Below, piece by piece: positions 19,485 to 29,698 of a DNA stretch of 64,000 nucleotides (position 1 is the first letter of the stretch; every line of letters begins with the position of its first letter). Under the pieces are notes generated by a model. The model was given only the letters and a program-made list of their open reading frames with translations. It ran no database searches and was not told the origin of the DNA. Origin of the DNA: Rhizobium sp. P40RR-XXII (GTDB lineage: Bacteria; Pseudomonadota; Alphaproteobacteria; Rhizobiales; Rhizobiaceae). The stretch is from assembly GCF_012641405.1 (NCBI RefSeq), contig NZ_JABAII010000006.1, positions 186,001 through 250,000 of the forward strand, read 5' to 3'. Both the position numbers and the translations under genes were made by a program.

Positions 19485-21144
19485 GATCCTCCCTCATCTC
19501 GATCTCGTAGTCGTAGGGCGGCCTGTCGATGACGGGTACATGATCGAAATTGTGCTTTGGCGGCGGCGACGGTATCGTCCATTCCAGACCCGTCGCCTCC
19601 CAGGGATTGTCGCCGGCCGGCCGACCATAGCGCAAAGAATAAATGAAATAGATCAATGGCATGAAATAAGCGACACCAAGTACTGCCGCACCGCCGGTCG
19701 AAACGACATTCAGCACCTGAAACTCCGGCGGATAAACATGATAGCGTCTCGGCATGCCGAGATAGCCAAGCAGGAATTGCGGGAAGAATGTGAGGTTGAA
19801 GCCAATAAAAAAGAAGATGGCGGTCACACGACCCCATGCGAGCGGATACATGCGGCCGGTAATTTTCGGCCACCAATAATGCAGCGCGCCAAAGAATGCC
19901 GAAATGGTTCCACCAACCATGATGTAGTGAAAATGGGCGATTACGAAATAGGTGTCGTGCACGTGGACATCGATCGCCAGCATAGCGAGCATCAGGCCAG
20001 TCAGTCCGCCGAAGACGAAAAGCCCGATGAATGTCATGGCAAAGAGGAACGGTGCATGGAGTGAGATCTGGCCTTTGAAGAGCGTCGCGGTCCAATTGTA
20101 GACTTTCACGCCTGAAGGGATTGCCACTGCTATGCTGAGGAACGAAAATGCCGCGCTCGCATAGAGCGATTGCCCCGAGACGAACATGTGGTGGCCCCAG
20201 ACGAAGAAGCCGAGCGCTGCAATCGCAATCGACGAGCCGGCGACGAACTGATAGCCGAAGATTGGTTTGTGAGCACCGGCCGCTACAAGTTCGCTGACGA
20301 CACCCAGAGCGGGCAAAATCATAATATAAACGGCCGGATGGCTGTAAAACCAGAACAGATGCTGAAACAGCAATGGATCGCCCCCGATCGCGGGATTGAA
20401 AATGCCGAGCCCAAACAATCTTTCGAGCGAGATGAGAACGAGCGTAATCGACAGTACCGGCGTGGCCAGGACGAGGATTAGCGATGTCGCATAGATCGAC
20501 CAAACGAACAGTGGCAGTCTTCCCCACCGCATGCCGGGACAGCGCAATGTATGCACCGTGACGATGAAATTCAGCCCGGTCAGGATCGAGGAAAAGCCGA
20601 CGACAAACACGGCGCTTGCCGCAAGAATGACGTTGCCATTGGCATACATTGTCGAGAGTGGCGTGTAGAAGGTCCATCCTGTATCCACGCCGCCTGCGAT
20701 CAGCACAAAGACAGTGAACAGGCCTGCAATCATGTAAATGTACCAGCTCAAGAGATTGAGCCGGGGAAAGGCCAGATCCTTGGCGCCTATCATCAAGGGC
20801 ACCAGAAAATTCCCGAACGTATTGGGAATCGATGGGATGAGAAAGAACCAGACCATGATGACGCCATGGACGGTGAAAGCGCGATTGTAACCTTCATTGG
20901 TCAGGAGATCGCCGGCCGGGGTCACGAGATCCAGTCTGATCATCGCCGCCGCGACCGCGCCAATGAAAAAGAAGAGCGTGATAGAGAACACGTAAAGGAT
21001 GGCTATGCGCTTGTGATCCGTCGTCCCCAACCAGGATTTGAGGCTATGGCCGGCGCGCAGATAGCTGGTGCGCTCTTGCGTGGTTTCGGAGACATGGTCA
21101 GTGACGGGTTTTTCCAGGCCCGGGTTCTCGGTCGAAGTCGTCAT
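19477..21144 (-). CDS. ctaD: caa3 cytochrome c oxidase subunit I, A2-type
   Basis: 555-residue heme-copper oxidase catalytic subunit with 12 predicted helices. It binds the low-spin heme and the heme a3-CuB centre that reduces oxygen. The helix VI motif is [10 protein letters not shown]: Tyr-Ser stands in place of the proton-channel Glu of the HPEVY form, the signature of A2-type oxidases. The CuB histidines GHHMF and the heme His pair [14 protein letters not shown] are present. It overlaps the subunit II gene by 4 bp. It accepts electrons from the fused cytochrome c of subunit II. Confidence 0.95.
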   Translation of the reverse strand: MTTSTENPGLEKPVTDHVSETTQERTSYLRAGHSLKSWLGTTDHKRIAILYVFSITLFFFIGAVAAAMIRLDLVTPAGDLLTNEGYNRAFTVHGVIMVWFFLIPSIPNTFGNFLVPLMIGAKDLAFPRLNLLSWYIYMIAGLFTVFVLIAGGVDTGWTFYTPLSTMYANGNVILAASAVFVVGFSSILTGLNFIVTVHTLRCPGMRWGRLPLFVWSIYATSLILVLATPVLSITLVLISLERLFGLGIFNPAIGGDPLLFQHLFWFYSHPAVYIMILPALGVVSELVAAGAHKPIFGYQFVAGSSIAIAALGFFVWGHHMFVSGQSLYASAAFSFLSIAVAIPSGVKVYNWTATLFKGQISLHAPFLFAMTFIGLFVFGGLTGLMLAMLAIDVHVHDTYFVIAHFHYIMVGGTISAFFGALHYWWPKITGRMYPLAWGRVTAIFFFIGFNLTFFPQFLLGYLGMPRRYHVYPPEFQVLNVVSTGGAAVLGVAYFMPLIYFIYSLRYGRPAGDNPWEATGLEWTIPSPPPKHNFDHVPVIDRPPYDYEIEMREDHA

Positions 21145-22082
21145 TGCGTCACCTGCGCTGGATGCAACGATTTGATGTAGGCGACAAGCTTCAGGACGTC
21201 CTCCTCGCTCAAGACATTCTGGAAGGTTGGCATGATCGGCTGATAGCCGGCGGCAACCTGCAACTGCGGCAGTAGAATGCTATCCCTAATATATTGGTCA
21301 TCGGCGATCACCGTCTGCCCGCTCGCGAGCGACACCGGGTTGCCATAGATGCCGATCAGCGAGGGCGCGCGCACGATCGAGGCTGGGTCATGGCAGCCGC
21401 TGCAGCCGCGGCTGCGGAACAGTGCCGCTCCCTGCTTGGCTAGTGTAATGTCGTTCGAAGACCGCGAGAGCCAATCGCCGTAGTCCGTCGGGCTCATGAC
21501 GATGAAGCTGCCGGTCATCTCGGAGTGGTTGCTGCCGCAGAACTGGGAACAGGCCAGGCGGTAGATGCCGGGCCTGTCGGCGATAAACCAGCTGGCCGTA
21601 TATCTGCCCGGCACGACATCCTGCTTGATGCGCAGGGCCGGAATGAAAAGGTTATGGATAACGTCCTGGGACGCCATGGTCAGTTCTATCGGTTGACCGG
21701 TTGGGACATGCAATTCATTGATTTCGGCTTGGCCTTCGGGATGCTGAAATTTCCACATCCACTGTTTGGCAACGACGTCGATCTGCATCGCAGCCGACGG
21801 AGGATGATAGAGTCTGGCAAATAGATCGGTCGACCAGACGTAGAAACCCAACATGGCAAGGAAGGGAATGACCGACCAGGAGACTTCAAGCGCAACATTC
21901 CGATTCGGAGCGTGCCTGCGATCCGCCGCCTTGCCGCGCCGATATTTCACGATAAAGACAAGGAGAAGGATGAAAACAGGCGCGGAAAGTGCGACGATCA
22001 GCACGGTGAAAGCGATAACGAGCAAATCCACCTGATGGCTATACACGGAGGCACTGGGCGGCCAGAGAGGAATGAAGTTCAC
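21141..22082 (-). CDS. ctaC: caa3 oxidase subunit II with fused cytochrome c
   Basis: 313 residues: two N-terminal membrane helices, a periplasmic cupredoxin domain with the binuclear CuA ligands (H143, C178, C182, H186, M189 in [12 protein letters not shown]), and a C-terminal class I cytochrome c domain with CSGCH (C227-H231) and a likely Met ligand in QPIMPTF. This fusion defines caa3 oxidases. Electrons from Alternative Complex III enter here. The GTG at 22082 is chosen: GGAGGAGG precedes it and it overlaps the SCO stop by 4 bp. Confidence 0.94.
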   Translation of the reverse strand: MNFIPLWPPSASVYSHQVDLLVIAFTVLIVALSAPVFILLLVFIVKYRRGKAADRRHAPNRNVALEVSWSVIPFLAMLGFYVWSTDLFARLYHPPSAAMQIDVVAKQWMWKFQHPEGQAEINELHVPTGQPIELTMASQDVIHNLFIPALRIKQDVVPGRYTASWFIADRPGIYRLACSQFCGSNHSEMTGSFIVMSPTDYGDWLSRSSNDITLAKQGAALFRSRGCSGCHDPASIVRAPSLIGIYGNPVSLASGQTVIADDQYIRDSILLPQLQVAAGYQPIMPTFQNVLSEEDVLKLVAYIKSLHPAQVTQ

Positions 22083-22885
22083 GGCAGCCTCCTCCCGGTC
22101 TGCTTCGTCCCGCGCTCCCGGATCATCACCCGGGCAAGTAGGCAGAGACCCACTACAGCACTCAGGCCGGCACTCCATTGTAGGCCGGTCAAAATAAGCG
22201 GCGAGTACCGTCCGGTATGCGGATCATAGTGATAGCAGAGCACGAGCAGCTGGTCGCCCCAGTTACCCACGTGCCCCTCGCCCGCCTCGGTCAGCGCCAG
22301 TTGCAGGTCACGGCTCGTCGGTGCCAGCCCATAAAGCCAGCGGCTCAGTCGTCCCTCCGGGGTCAGGACGGCGACGGCGGCGGCGTGGGCATATTGGCCG
22401 ATTTCGGGTTCCCACGCATAACGATAGCCGAGTGCCGCCGTGATAGCATGAACGGCACTGGCATCGCCCGTCAGGGCATGCACCCCGTTTGCCGCCAAAG
22501 AGGGAAAGCGTCTCCGCAGCCGATCGAGTGAAGCACGTGCCTCTGTCGGTCCCTCGCGGGGATCGATGCCAAAGGCAACGAGCGTAAAATCACTGGGAGA
22601 TCGAAACGGCTGGGCCTGGATCGCTTCCATAAGGCCCGACAGGGTCACACCGCAAATATTGGGACAATTGTGCAACACGGGCGCCAGCAGGATCGGTTTC
22701 CCTGCGCCAAGCTGGCGGAGGGTCACGCGCGCACCGTTTTCGTCCTGGAAAGCTTGGTCGAGCGGGATACGCGCATCGGGTCCTCGCTCGATGCCGGTCG
22801 CGGCGAATGGATCGAAACCTGTGGCATTCGAAGGAATGGCACAGCAGAGCAGTGCAAAGGCAAGCAAGAGGCCACCAACGTTCAT
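22079..22885 (-). CDS. SCO1/SenC-type copper chaperone
   Basis: 268 residues with an N-terminal signal, a thioredoxin-like SCO domain carrying the copper-binding C74-P-N-I-C78 and the distal His in YAHAAAVAV, and a C-terminal membrane helix (about 233-253). It inserts copper into the CuA site of subunit II. The C-terminal rather than N-terminal main anchor is typical of SCO proteins in ACIII-caa3 clusters. It overlaps the neighbouring genes by 4 bp on both sides. Confidence 0.9.
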   Translation of the reverse strand: MNVGGLLLAFALLCCAIPSNATGFDPFAATGIERGPDARIPLDQAFQDENGARVTLRQLGAGKPILLAPVLHNCPNICGVTLSGLMEAIQAQPFRSPSDFTLVAFGIDPREGPTEARASLDRLRRRFPSLAANGVHALTGDASAVHAITAALGYRYAWEPEIGQYAHAAAVAVLTPEGRLSRWLYGLAPTSRDLQLALTEAGEGHVGNWGDQLLVLCYHYDPHTGRYSPLILTGLQWSAGLSAVVGLCLLARVMIRERGTKQTGRRLP

Positions 22886-23280
22886 CTCCCGACCCCTTGA
22901 TCATCCGGATCCGGCCAACCGCGCGTGGCGAGAATAGCCATGGCGCGCGCAATTGGAATCTGTGCGGCGTTCGGACCGTCAGCTCGGCCGTATCCTTGCA
23001 GTCGCCCCTCTGCGCGCTGCTGAAGCATTGCGCGATCAGCCGAGGGAGATATTTCGAGGCGAGGACCGCCTCGCGCCTGTTGAGCTCCAAAGATCGTCGA
23101 GGCAGGAGAGCCGGCCGGCGTGACCCACCGGAGAACCTCGAAGACGACGGCGATGGAAAGTCCCATGACGACGAAGAGACCAAGGGTCACCAAAAGCACA
23201 AGGCGCGGGGAGACATCGCTTGTCTCGTAGCCTTGCAAAGCCCGTCGTGATCGGGCTCGCTTGCGAAAAAGCGCCGTCAT
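22882..23280 (-). CDS. ACIII-cluster membrane protein of unknown function (132 aa)
   Basis: A basic N-terminus, one membrane helix (about residues 27-48) and a periplasmic C-terminal part containing LEISPSADRAMLQQRAEGRLQGYG and IPIARAMAILATRGWPD. Proteins of this layout commonly sit between actF and sco in proteobacterial ACIII clusters, so it is probably an accessory or assembly factor. This rests on my recollection of such clusters, not on a search. It overlaps both neighbours by 4 bp. Confidence 0.7.
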   Translation of the reverse strand: MTALFRKRARSRRALQGYETSDVSPRLVLLVTLGLFVVMGLSIAVVFEVLRWVTPAGSPASTIFGAQQARGGPRLEISPSADRAMLQQRAEGRLQGYGRADGPNAAQIPIARAMAILATRGWPDPDDQGVGR

Positions 23281-24332
23281 GGCGAGGCCTCCGTCACTTG
23301 CCTTGCTGCCAGCCGCGCCGTGACTGCCTTCGAGCGCGACAGGATGGCGAAAGCAATCTGGATGAGCCCGATCAGCGACAAGAGATAGGCGACGATCGCA
23401 TATTCGCGGTGATCCGCCAGCTGCGGCACCACCAACCAGGCGTATTCAAGCGATCGCCCGGCAAGGACGATCAATGCAACGAAGACCAGCCACCGCGGAG
23501 AGCGTCGTATTGGCGGAAAGAAAAGCAGGAGCAGCGCGGATAGATGCAGGAAAGCGATCAGATATTCCGCTACGGCCCATATGCCAGCGCCGCGACGCTC
23601 AAACCAGACAACGCCGGGCTTCAGATTGTCGGACCAGACAATAAAATACTGCATGAAGGCGAGGTACGCCCACAAGAGAATCGCGGTGAGCAGAAGAGCT
23701 CCAAGCGCGCTACGCACCACCACATCCTCCCCCACCAAGGTCACGATCACAAGCAATGCCAAAGCCGTTAGCATCTGACCAGCCAGCACATAGAGTGCGA
23801 AACCAGAGGAATGGAATTGCGGATCGAGAGACATAAGCCAGTCTGTTGAAAGGATCGACTGACAGACCACGAAACCGATGAGGCCGATGACGGCAACAGA
23901 CGGCGATCGGCCGCGCAGGAACGCCTGAGCGAGCAAGCATGCGGCGGCAAGAATGAACAGGGTTCGAATGTCGAAGAAAAACGGCCTCAGATAGATTGCC
24001 TTGAAGCCCGAAGATGGCGGCCGGCGCGCCCACTCATAAACCGACGGCAGATGAAACATGATCGGCAACCATGCGACGAGCGTGAGCGGAAACAGCGATA
24101 ATGCCGAACGGGTTGCTTGGCCGAGGTCTTGTCGCCACGAGCCGGGAATGATGCGCATCATCATCGCCAGGCAGAGAGCGCCAATCGGCACGGCGCTCGT
24201 GAAGACGAAGGCGGCCAACCAGCCCATCGACGCTGGTCCCGGCAGCACAAGCATCATGGCAAGTACAGCGAGGCAAAAGACGGCGCCGCTGATCGTTAGT
24301 AGACGGGTGGGCAAGGCTTCGATCCGGCTCAT
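23277..24332 (-). CDS. actF: Alternative Complex III subunit ActF
   Basis: 351-residue integral membrane protein with about ten predicted helices, matching the quinol:cytochrome c oxidoreductase quinone-binding subunit 2 (ActF), a shorter relative of the NrfD/ActC fold. It carries HLPSVYEWARRPP on a loop and STDWLMSLDPQFHSS, a segment typical of ActF proteins. In ACIII structures ActC and ActF form two membrane bundles facing the Fe-S/pentaheme arm. Start and stop overlap the flanking genes by 4 bp. Confidence 0.88.
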   Translation of the reverse strand: MSRIEALPTRLLTISGAVFCLAVLAMMLVLPGPASMGWLAAFVFTSAVPIGALCLAMMMRIIPGSWRQDLGQATRSALSLFPLTLVAWLPIMFHLPSVYEWARRPPSSGFKAIYLRPFFFDIRTLFILAAACLLAQAFLRGRSPSVAVIGLIGFVVCQSILSTDWLMSLDPQFHSSGFALYVLAGQMLTALALLVIVTLVGEDVVVRSALGALLLTAILLWAYLAFMQYFIVWSDNLKPGVVWFERRGAGIWAVAEYLIAFLHLSALLLLFFPPIRRSPRWLVFVALIVLAGRSLEYAWLVVPQLADHREYAIVAYLLSLIGLIQIAFAILSRSKAVTARLAARQVTEASP

Positions 24333-24862
24333 GATCGCGCCTTCTCGATCCTGGCCCGATCCTGCGGCGGAAGGGCCGCCGGATCAGCATTCTGACTGAA
24401 CTGCAGTGCGCGAATGTAGGCGGCTACCGCCCACCGATCCTGCGGAGAAATCCTGTCGGCATAGGCATACATCACCCCATGCCCGTTGGAGATTACCTCG
24501 ACAAAATAACGTGATGGCGCGCTTCGCAGGCGATCGATGTGAAAGCTCGGCGGATGCGGAAAGCCTCGCGCTGGCACCGTCCCATTGCCGTAGCCAGCGG
24601 CGTCATGACAGGGCGTGCAATAGATGCCGAACTCCACCTGCCCCCGCTGCAAGAGTTCGGGAGACATCGTCGGCCGATTGGCGAGGGCTTCGCCGTTCAG
24701 GACATCGTCGCGCGCCAACGTCCCCGCGGGGGGCGCCTGCAGCGCCTTGCCATCGGCAAAGAGCGGGCTTCTCTCGTAGGAATCGTAGCGTGGCTGATGG
24801 TTCATGTCGTCGCAGCTGGAAAGCAGTAGGGTCGTCAGCCCCATGATGAAAAACCTTCTCAT
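24329..24862 (-). CDS. actE: Alternative Complex III monoheme cytochrome c subunit ActE
   Basis: 177-residue lipoprotein (signal MRRFFIMGLTTLLLSSC, lipobox Cys17) with one class I cytochrome c domain: CTPCH near residue 82 and a probable Met ligand in GHGVMYAYADRI. It relays electrons from the pentaheme subunit to the oxidase, directly or through the fused cytochrome of subunit II. It overlaps actD by 4 bp. Confidence 0.9.
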   Translation of the reverse strand: MRRFFIMGLTTLLLSSCDDMNHQPRYDSYERSPLFADGKALQAPPAGTLARDDVLNGEALANRPTMSPELLQRGQVEFGIYCTPCHDAAGYGNGTVPARGFPHPPSFHIDRLRSAPSRYFVEVISNGHGVMYAYADRISPQDRWAVAAYIRALQFSQNADPAALPPQDRARIEKARS

Positions 24863-25419
24863 TCCGGTTGCTCCGTGTGCTCCACGGCCTCCACGCGCAC
24901 CGGCTTGAGACTCGTGAGAAAAGCGCGCGTACGCTTCGGATGATAGCGACCGTCATTGCTGAAAATGACGAGGAAGAACTTGTCGGAGCTTGCAAGATGA
25001 AACGACTCGATATCGAACAGCGGATGATGCAGCCGCGGCAAGCGGTTCAACAGCAGCATGCCAAAGATTGCAGCGAGTACCGCGAAGAGCACGGTCAGCT
25101 CGAATGTGATCAGAACGAAAGATTGCCAGGCGAAGAGCGGCCGTCCGCCGATTTCGATCGGATAGGCATAGTTTGTATAGAGCTGCAGCCCGTAACCGAC
25201 CGCCGCGCCGGCCGCGCCTCCCGCCACAGTCAGCCAGGGGACAATATTTTCCTCAAACCCCAATGCCTCCGTCAGTTCATGGACAGGATAAGGTGAATAG
25301 GCCTCCATGGCGCGAAAACCCGCTTTGCGCGCGCGATTGGCCGCCTCCACCAACCGATCGGGCCTGTCGAATTCGGCAAGCAGGCCGAATGTCACGCTTC
25401 CCGGACGTGGCTCACGCAT
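24859..25419 (-). CDS. actD: Alternative Complex III subunit ActD (DUF3341)
   Basis: 186 residues with an N-terminal soluble domain (FGLLAEFDRPDRLVEAANRARKAG, the DUF3341 opening) and two membrane helices (about 62-82 and 97-120). ActD is a non-redox subunit that packs against ActC at the cytoplasmic face. It overlaps actC and actE. Confidence 0.9.
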   Translation of the reverse strand: MREPRPGSVTFGLLAEFDRPDRLVEAANRARKAGFRAMEAYSPYPVHELTEALGFEENIVPWLTVAGGAAGAAVGYGLQLYTNYAYPIEIGGRPLFAWQSFVLITFELTVLFAVLAAIFGMLLLNRLPRLHHPLFDIESFHLASSDKFFLVIFSNDGRYHPKRTRAFLTSLKPVRVEAVEHTEQPE

Positions 25420-26749
25420 GGCGCAAGTCCCCCGTTTCGCGCAGCGCTTCTTCGACTTCGAAAGCGGAGATAACAGGCAAGAAGCGCACGAAGAGCAGAA
25501 ATGGCGTCAGGAAGACGCCAAGCATGCCTGCGTAGAGGCCCCACTCCCACATGCTTGGATGATATTCGCCCCACGAAGAGACGAGATAGTCGCGATAAAG
25601 CGATGTCGTCAGCAGCATGTATCGCTCGAACCACATGCCGATCGTCGCCGATAGACCAATAAGGAAGAGGAGGATAGGTCGCCGCCGAACGCTTTTGAAC
25701 CACAATAACTGCAGCGGCACGAAATTAAGAATGACGGCACCCCAATAGCTGAAGGCATAGGTTCCGGTCAGCCGATCCATCAAGGTTCCCATGTCCTGAA
25801 GATCGCCGCCATAGAAGCTATCGAATATCTCCGCCAGATAGCCGTAGGCGGTCATGAGCCCCGTCGCCAAAAGGAAGCAGCCAAGCAAATCGAGATGGCG
25901 ATCCGTCACGAACATGCCGAGGCCCAGGGCATGGCGCAGCACGACCGCGATCATCGCCACCACGGCAAATCCGGAAAAGGCGGCACCCAGGACAAAATAG
26001 GGAGGGAAGACTGTCGAGCTCCATCCAGGAATTGGTCCCGCGGCAAATAGCAGCGAGATTTCCGAGTGGACGGACACCACGAGCGGCACGGCGATCGCCG
26101 CGGTGAGCCGATAGGCCTGATTCCATCTCGCCCAATGTCTCGCCGATCCGCGCCAGCCGAGCGCGGCAAGACCATAGGCGACCTGTTGCCAACGGCGTTT
26201 CGCTCGATCTCGGATCGCGGCAAGATCCGGAACGATGCCGATATACCAGAAAAGCACGGAAACCGTCAGATAGGTCAGCACGGCGAAGAAATCCCAGCTC
26301 AAGGGACTTTTGAACTGCGGGGAAATCGTCATGGTGTTCGGATAAGGCGCGATCCAGTAGAAGAACCACGGGCGGCCGAGATGGAGGATGGGGTAAAGCC
26401 CGGCACAGATGACCGCAAACAGCGTCATGGCTTCGGCGAAACGGTTCAGCGAGTTGCGCCAATGGGCATTCAACAGCAGCAAAAGCGCCGAAATCAGCGT
26501 GCCGGCGTGGCCGATGCCGAGAAACCAGATGTAATTGGCAATCGCGAGGCCCCAATTGACGGGAATATTATTGCCCCAGACGCCGACGCCGTAGATGAGA
26601 AGAACAGTTGCGGACACGACGAAGCAAACCAGAAGCAGCAACGAAAACGCAAAACACGCCCACCATGCCCCCGGCGCCGGATATCTCAATGGGATCGTTG
26701 TGATAGGCGATGTAAGCTCGGCCTGATCGTTTCCCGTCATCTCGTTCAT
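25412..26749 (-). CDS. actC: Alternative Complex III NrfD-like quinol subunit ActC
   Basis: 445-residue NrfD/PsrC-family membrane protein with about ten helices. It contains the NrfD-type segments NWGLAIANYIWFLGIGHAGTLISA and LRYPAPGAWW. In ACIII, ActC holds the quinol-oxidation site and passes electrons to the Fe-S clusters of ActB. It overlaps actB by 4 bp and actD by 8 bp. Confidence 0.93.
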   Translation of the reverse strand: MNEMTGNDQAELTSPITTIPLRYPAPGAWWACFAFSLLLLVCFVVSATVLLIYGVGVWGNNIPVNWGLAIANYIWFLGIGHAGTLISALLLLLNAHWRNSLNRFAEAMTLFAVICAGLYPILHLGRPWFFYWIAPYPNTMTISPQFKSPLSWDFFAVLTYLTVSVLFWYIGIVPDLAAIRDRAKRRWQQVAYGLAALGWRGSARHWARWNQAYRLTAAIAVPLVVSVHSEISLLFAAGPIPGWSSTVFPPYFVLGAAFSGFAVVAMIAVVLRHALGLGMFVTDRHLDLLGCFLLATGLMTAYGYLAEIFDSFYGGDLQDMGTLMDRLTGTYAFSYWGAVILNFVPLQLLWFKSVRRRPILLFLIGLSATIGMWFERYMLLTTSLYRDYLVSSWGEYHPSMWEWGLYAGMLGVFLTPFLLFVRFLPVISAFEVEEALRETGDLRHA

Positions 26750-29694
26750 GCGGGCGCCTCCGCTTTCAGGGTTTCATCCTCGATGCGAGCGAGATATGTC
26801 GTGCGCGGGCGTGTACCTGCCTCCTCGAGCAACGCATAGTCACGGGAGCTGGCCTTACGACGGCTGACGGCGGAATTTGTATCGGCGACATTGCCGAATA
26901 CGATTGCCTGCGTCGGACAGGCTTGTTGGCAAGCGGTGACAATCTCGCCATCCCTGATCGGGCGACCATCCTTGTCGGCGACAATTCGCGCTTCGGCGAT
27001 GCGCTGTACGCAATAAGTGCATTTTTCCATAACACCGCGGCTGCGCACCGTAACATCAGGATTGCGCATTGCTTTCAGTTGTTCAGGATCGTTGCCGGTA
27101 AAGTCGAACCAATTAAAGCGGCGGACCTTGTAGGGGCAGTAGGATGAGCAGGTGCGCGTGCCGATGCAGCGATTATAGACCTGCAGGTTCAAGCCATCGA
27201 CACTGTGGACGGCAGCATTGACCGGACAGCCCATTTCGCACGGCGCCTGCTCGCAATGCATGCAGGGAACCGGCTCGAAATAGGATTTGGGCTCGGCAAC
27301 GTCGCCTTCATAATAATGGTCGACCCGCAGCCAATGCATATGCCGCCCCTCCGCCACAAGGTCCTTACCAACGACGGGGATATTGTTTTCCGCCTGGCAC
27401 GCCGTGACACAGGCGTTGCAGCCGATGCAAAGATCGAGATCGATGGACATACCCCAGGACGGGTCTGAGTTCGGTTTGTCGGGATAAAGGGAAGGCGATT
27501 TATCCTTATGGTCAGACCGCGACCGAGGATCGAGTTGGCTAATATTCACGGTTCGGACAAAATCGAAACCATCGATCGCCTGGTGCAACTGCGTCGTTGC
27601 GACCTGCAATGTCGTGCCGGTCGCCTCGATGCGAACATCGGCTCGATGCCATATGGCCGTCGATTCTCGGAGCTTGTAAGCATCATAGCCAAGCCCGGCA
27701 GCAATCGAATCCTTCAATTTGCGACCATAGCCGAGCGTGATCGTCACGGCATCCCCTGCTTGACCGGGCATGATCCAAACCGGACCGTCGATTGACCGAG
27801 TGCCAGCCGTCAGTCGGACTTCGTCACAGTTTTTCAAGCTCCGTTTGGCCGCAAGCTGCGGACTGATGAGAATAACATTCCCCCAGGTGATCTTCGTGAG
27901 CGGTCTTGGCGTCTCCTGCGCCCAAGCGTTTTCGCAGAGAGAGCCATCCCAGACGCCCGCATCGGGGCGGATGCCGAGCACCAGGCCGGCATCGCCGGAA
28001 TTTTGAACGGGTGTGACCGTTCGATCCACAATGGCCGGACTAGTTGGTTGCACGGTGCTGCCGGCGACGAAACCGCGATTGAGCGCATCACGCCAGCGCT
28101 CCTCGAAATTATCGCCCCAGTCTGCCTGCCAAGTCCGCTGCAAGACAGCCCTGTCGGTTGCAGAACGCCCCATGAGATTTTCGAGCACGACCTGGGGGGA
28201 ACGAATGTCATAAAACGGCCGGACAAGAGGCTGCATGAGGCAGGTGGTGCCATCGCGCAATCGCACGTCGCCCCAACTTTCCAAATCGTGCTGCAGAGGC
28301 AGATGCCAGTGGCAGAAGGACGCGCTCTCATCGACGTAAAGACCGGCGTGAACGCGGAGCGTCACCTTTTGCAATGCGTCGCGAAATGCGAGGTCGGCGG
28401 GCGCCATGTAGGCAGGATCCGTCCCGATGATCACGAGCGTCGAAACCTTACCTGCCCTCATGTCTTCCGCAAGCACCTCGAGCGATCGTGCGCCGTCGGG
28501 AGGCTCGGCGATGACAGGATCGCCGAAGCGCAGAGTCGTCCCAAGACCTCCCAGTCTCTCGTTGATCAGCAGGCTAAGCGCCTGCGTAGCCTCGCCGTAT
28601 TGCGGCCCGACCAACAGCAATGCGTTGGGCTTAGAAGCGACGAGCGACCTGACTGCGGTTGCTGCCCATCGGCGTTCCTTATCGGCAAGTTCGATGTCTT
28701 CCACTCCCTCGACGCCGAGCTGCTTTGCAATTGCTTGAAGCAACCGCTCCATCGACGCATATGAGGACGCCAGGCGCACATCCGCGACAGATCCCGTGAC
28801 CGAGGGAGAAGGTTCTGCCGCAAGGAGCCGGCATGCCCCCTGTCCGCTCTGACGCAGGCGACGACGATTGGCGAAGGACAGGGCGTTTGCCGTCTGATGC
28901 GGGCCGGGGCCAAGAAAATCGTCATCGATGCTGACAATCGTCTCGGCAGCATCGAATGCGGGCCGAAACAGCAATGACCGACCGAAAACACGCCTCGTTG
29001 CGCTTAGCCGGGACGTGTCCGGCAAGGGGTCGCAGACGTGCCAGCGTGTCTTCGGCCATCGTTTCATCATGGCATCGATCTGCCGTAGCATAGTTGGCGA
29101 ACTGAGAGGACAAGTCAGCAGGCGAAACCCCTCTCCCTGCAACCTGTCCAGCTCGCTTGCTTGTGCCGCCATCGCGACCTCGAACGCATCCCAATTCGTG
29201 GGCTGGCCGAGATGAAGCGGTACCTGCGAGCGCCCCGGATCGTAAAGTCCGAGCAACGCCGCCTGCGTGAAGGCATCGGTGGCGCCTGCCGACGCGGGAT
29301 GATCCGGATTTCCCTCGAGCTTGACCGGTCGGCCTGCAAAGGTCTTTCCAAGAACCGGTTGCCCATAACCAGCAAACGTGACCGCCGTCGCATACCATTT
29401 GGCGACACCAACCGTGACGCCTTCAGGTGCCTCGACATAGGGAAGCGCTTCTTCATCCTCCTCACCCTTGCATGCGGAAAGGCCTGACAGGGCAAGCGAC
29501 GCAGCCATGATCTTGAGAAGCGCGCGTCGGTTGAGCGTGATGCCCTTGACATGCAGCGCGGGAAACTCGCTGCTGGCAAAACGGCGGAACGCCTCGGAAT
29601 CCGCGAGCTCTTCTAGGCTTCGCCAAAAATCCCGGCCCGTCCTATTCTTGAGGCGCTCATGGATTGCTTTGTCCGGGAATGACGGAGAGGTCAT
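26746..29694 (-). CDS. actB: Alternative Complex III Fe-S subunit ActB
   Basis: 982-residue fusion of a molybdopterin-oxidoreductase-like B1 domain and a C-terminal ferredoxin-like B2 domain. As in other ActB proteins B1 is expected to lack the cofactor. Near residues 40-75 there is a twin-arginine-like NRRALLKIMAASLALSGLSAC with a lipobox. B2 carries the cluster motifs CIGCNACVTACQ, CMHCEQAPCEMGCP, CIGTRTCSSYCP and CTYCVQR ... ACQQACP, consistent with four Fe-S clusters. The ATG at 29694 is 4 bp after the actA stop; an earlier in-frame start overlaps actA and is rejected. Confidence 0.94.
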   Translation of the reverse strand: MTSPSFPDKAIHERLKNRTGRDFWRSLEELADSEAFRRFASSEFPALHVKGITLNRRALLKIMAASLALSGLSACKGEEDEEALPYVEAPEGVTVGVAKWYATAVTFAGYGQPVLGKTFAGRPVKLEGNPDHPASAGATDAFTQAALLGLYDPGRSQVPLHLGQPTNWDAFEVAMAAQASELDRLQGEGFRLLTCPLSSPTMLRQIDAMMKRWPKTRWHVCDPLPDTSRLSATRRVFGRSLLFRPAFDAAETIVSIDDDFLGPGPHQTANALSFANRRRLRQSGQGACRLLAAEPSPSVTGSVADVRLASSYASMERLLQAIAKQLGVEGVEDIELADKERRWAATAVRSLVASKPNALLLVGPQYGEATQALSLLINERLGGLGTTLRFGDPVIAEPPDGARSLEVLAEDMRAGKVSTLVIIGTDPAYMAPADLAFRDALQKVTLRVHAGLYVDESASFCHWHLPLQHDLESWGDVRLRDGTTCLMQPLVRPFYDIRSPQVVLENLMGRSATDRAVLQRTWQADWGDNFEERWRDALNRGFVAGSTVQPTSPAIVDRTVTPVQNSGDAGLVLGIRPDAGVWDGSLCENAWAQETPRPLTKITWGNVILISPQLAAKRSLKNCDEVRLTAGTRSIDGPVWIMPGQAGDAVTITLGYGRKLKDSIAAGLGYDAYKLRESTAIWHRADVRIEATGTTLQVATTQLHQAIDGFDFVRTVNISQLDPRSRSDHKDKSPSLYPDKPNSDPSWGMSIDLDLCIGCNACVTACQAENNIPVVGKDLVAEGRHMHWLRVDHYYEGDVAEPKSYFEPVPCMHCEQAPCEMGCPVNAAVHSVDGLNLQVYNRCIGTRTCSSYCPYKVRRFNWFDFTGNDPEQLKAMRNPDVTVRSRGVMEKCTYCVQRIAEARIVADKDGRPIRDGEIVTACQQACPTQAIVFGNVADTNSAVSRRKASSRDYALLEEAGTRPRTTYLARIEDETLKAEAPA

Positions 29695-29698
29695 GGGG

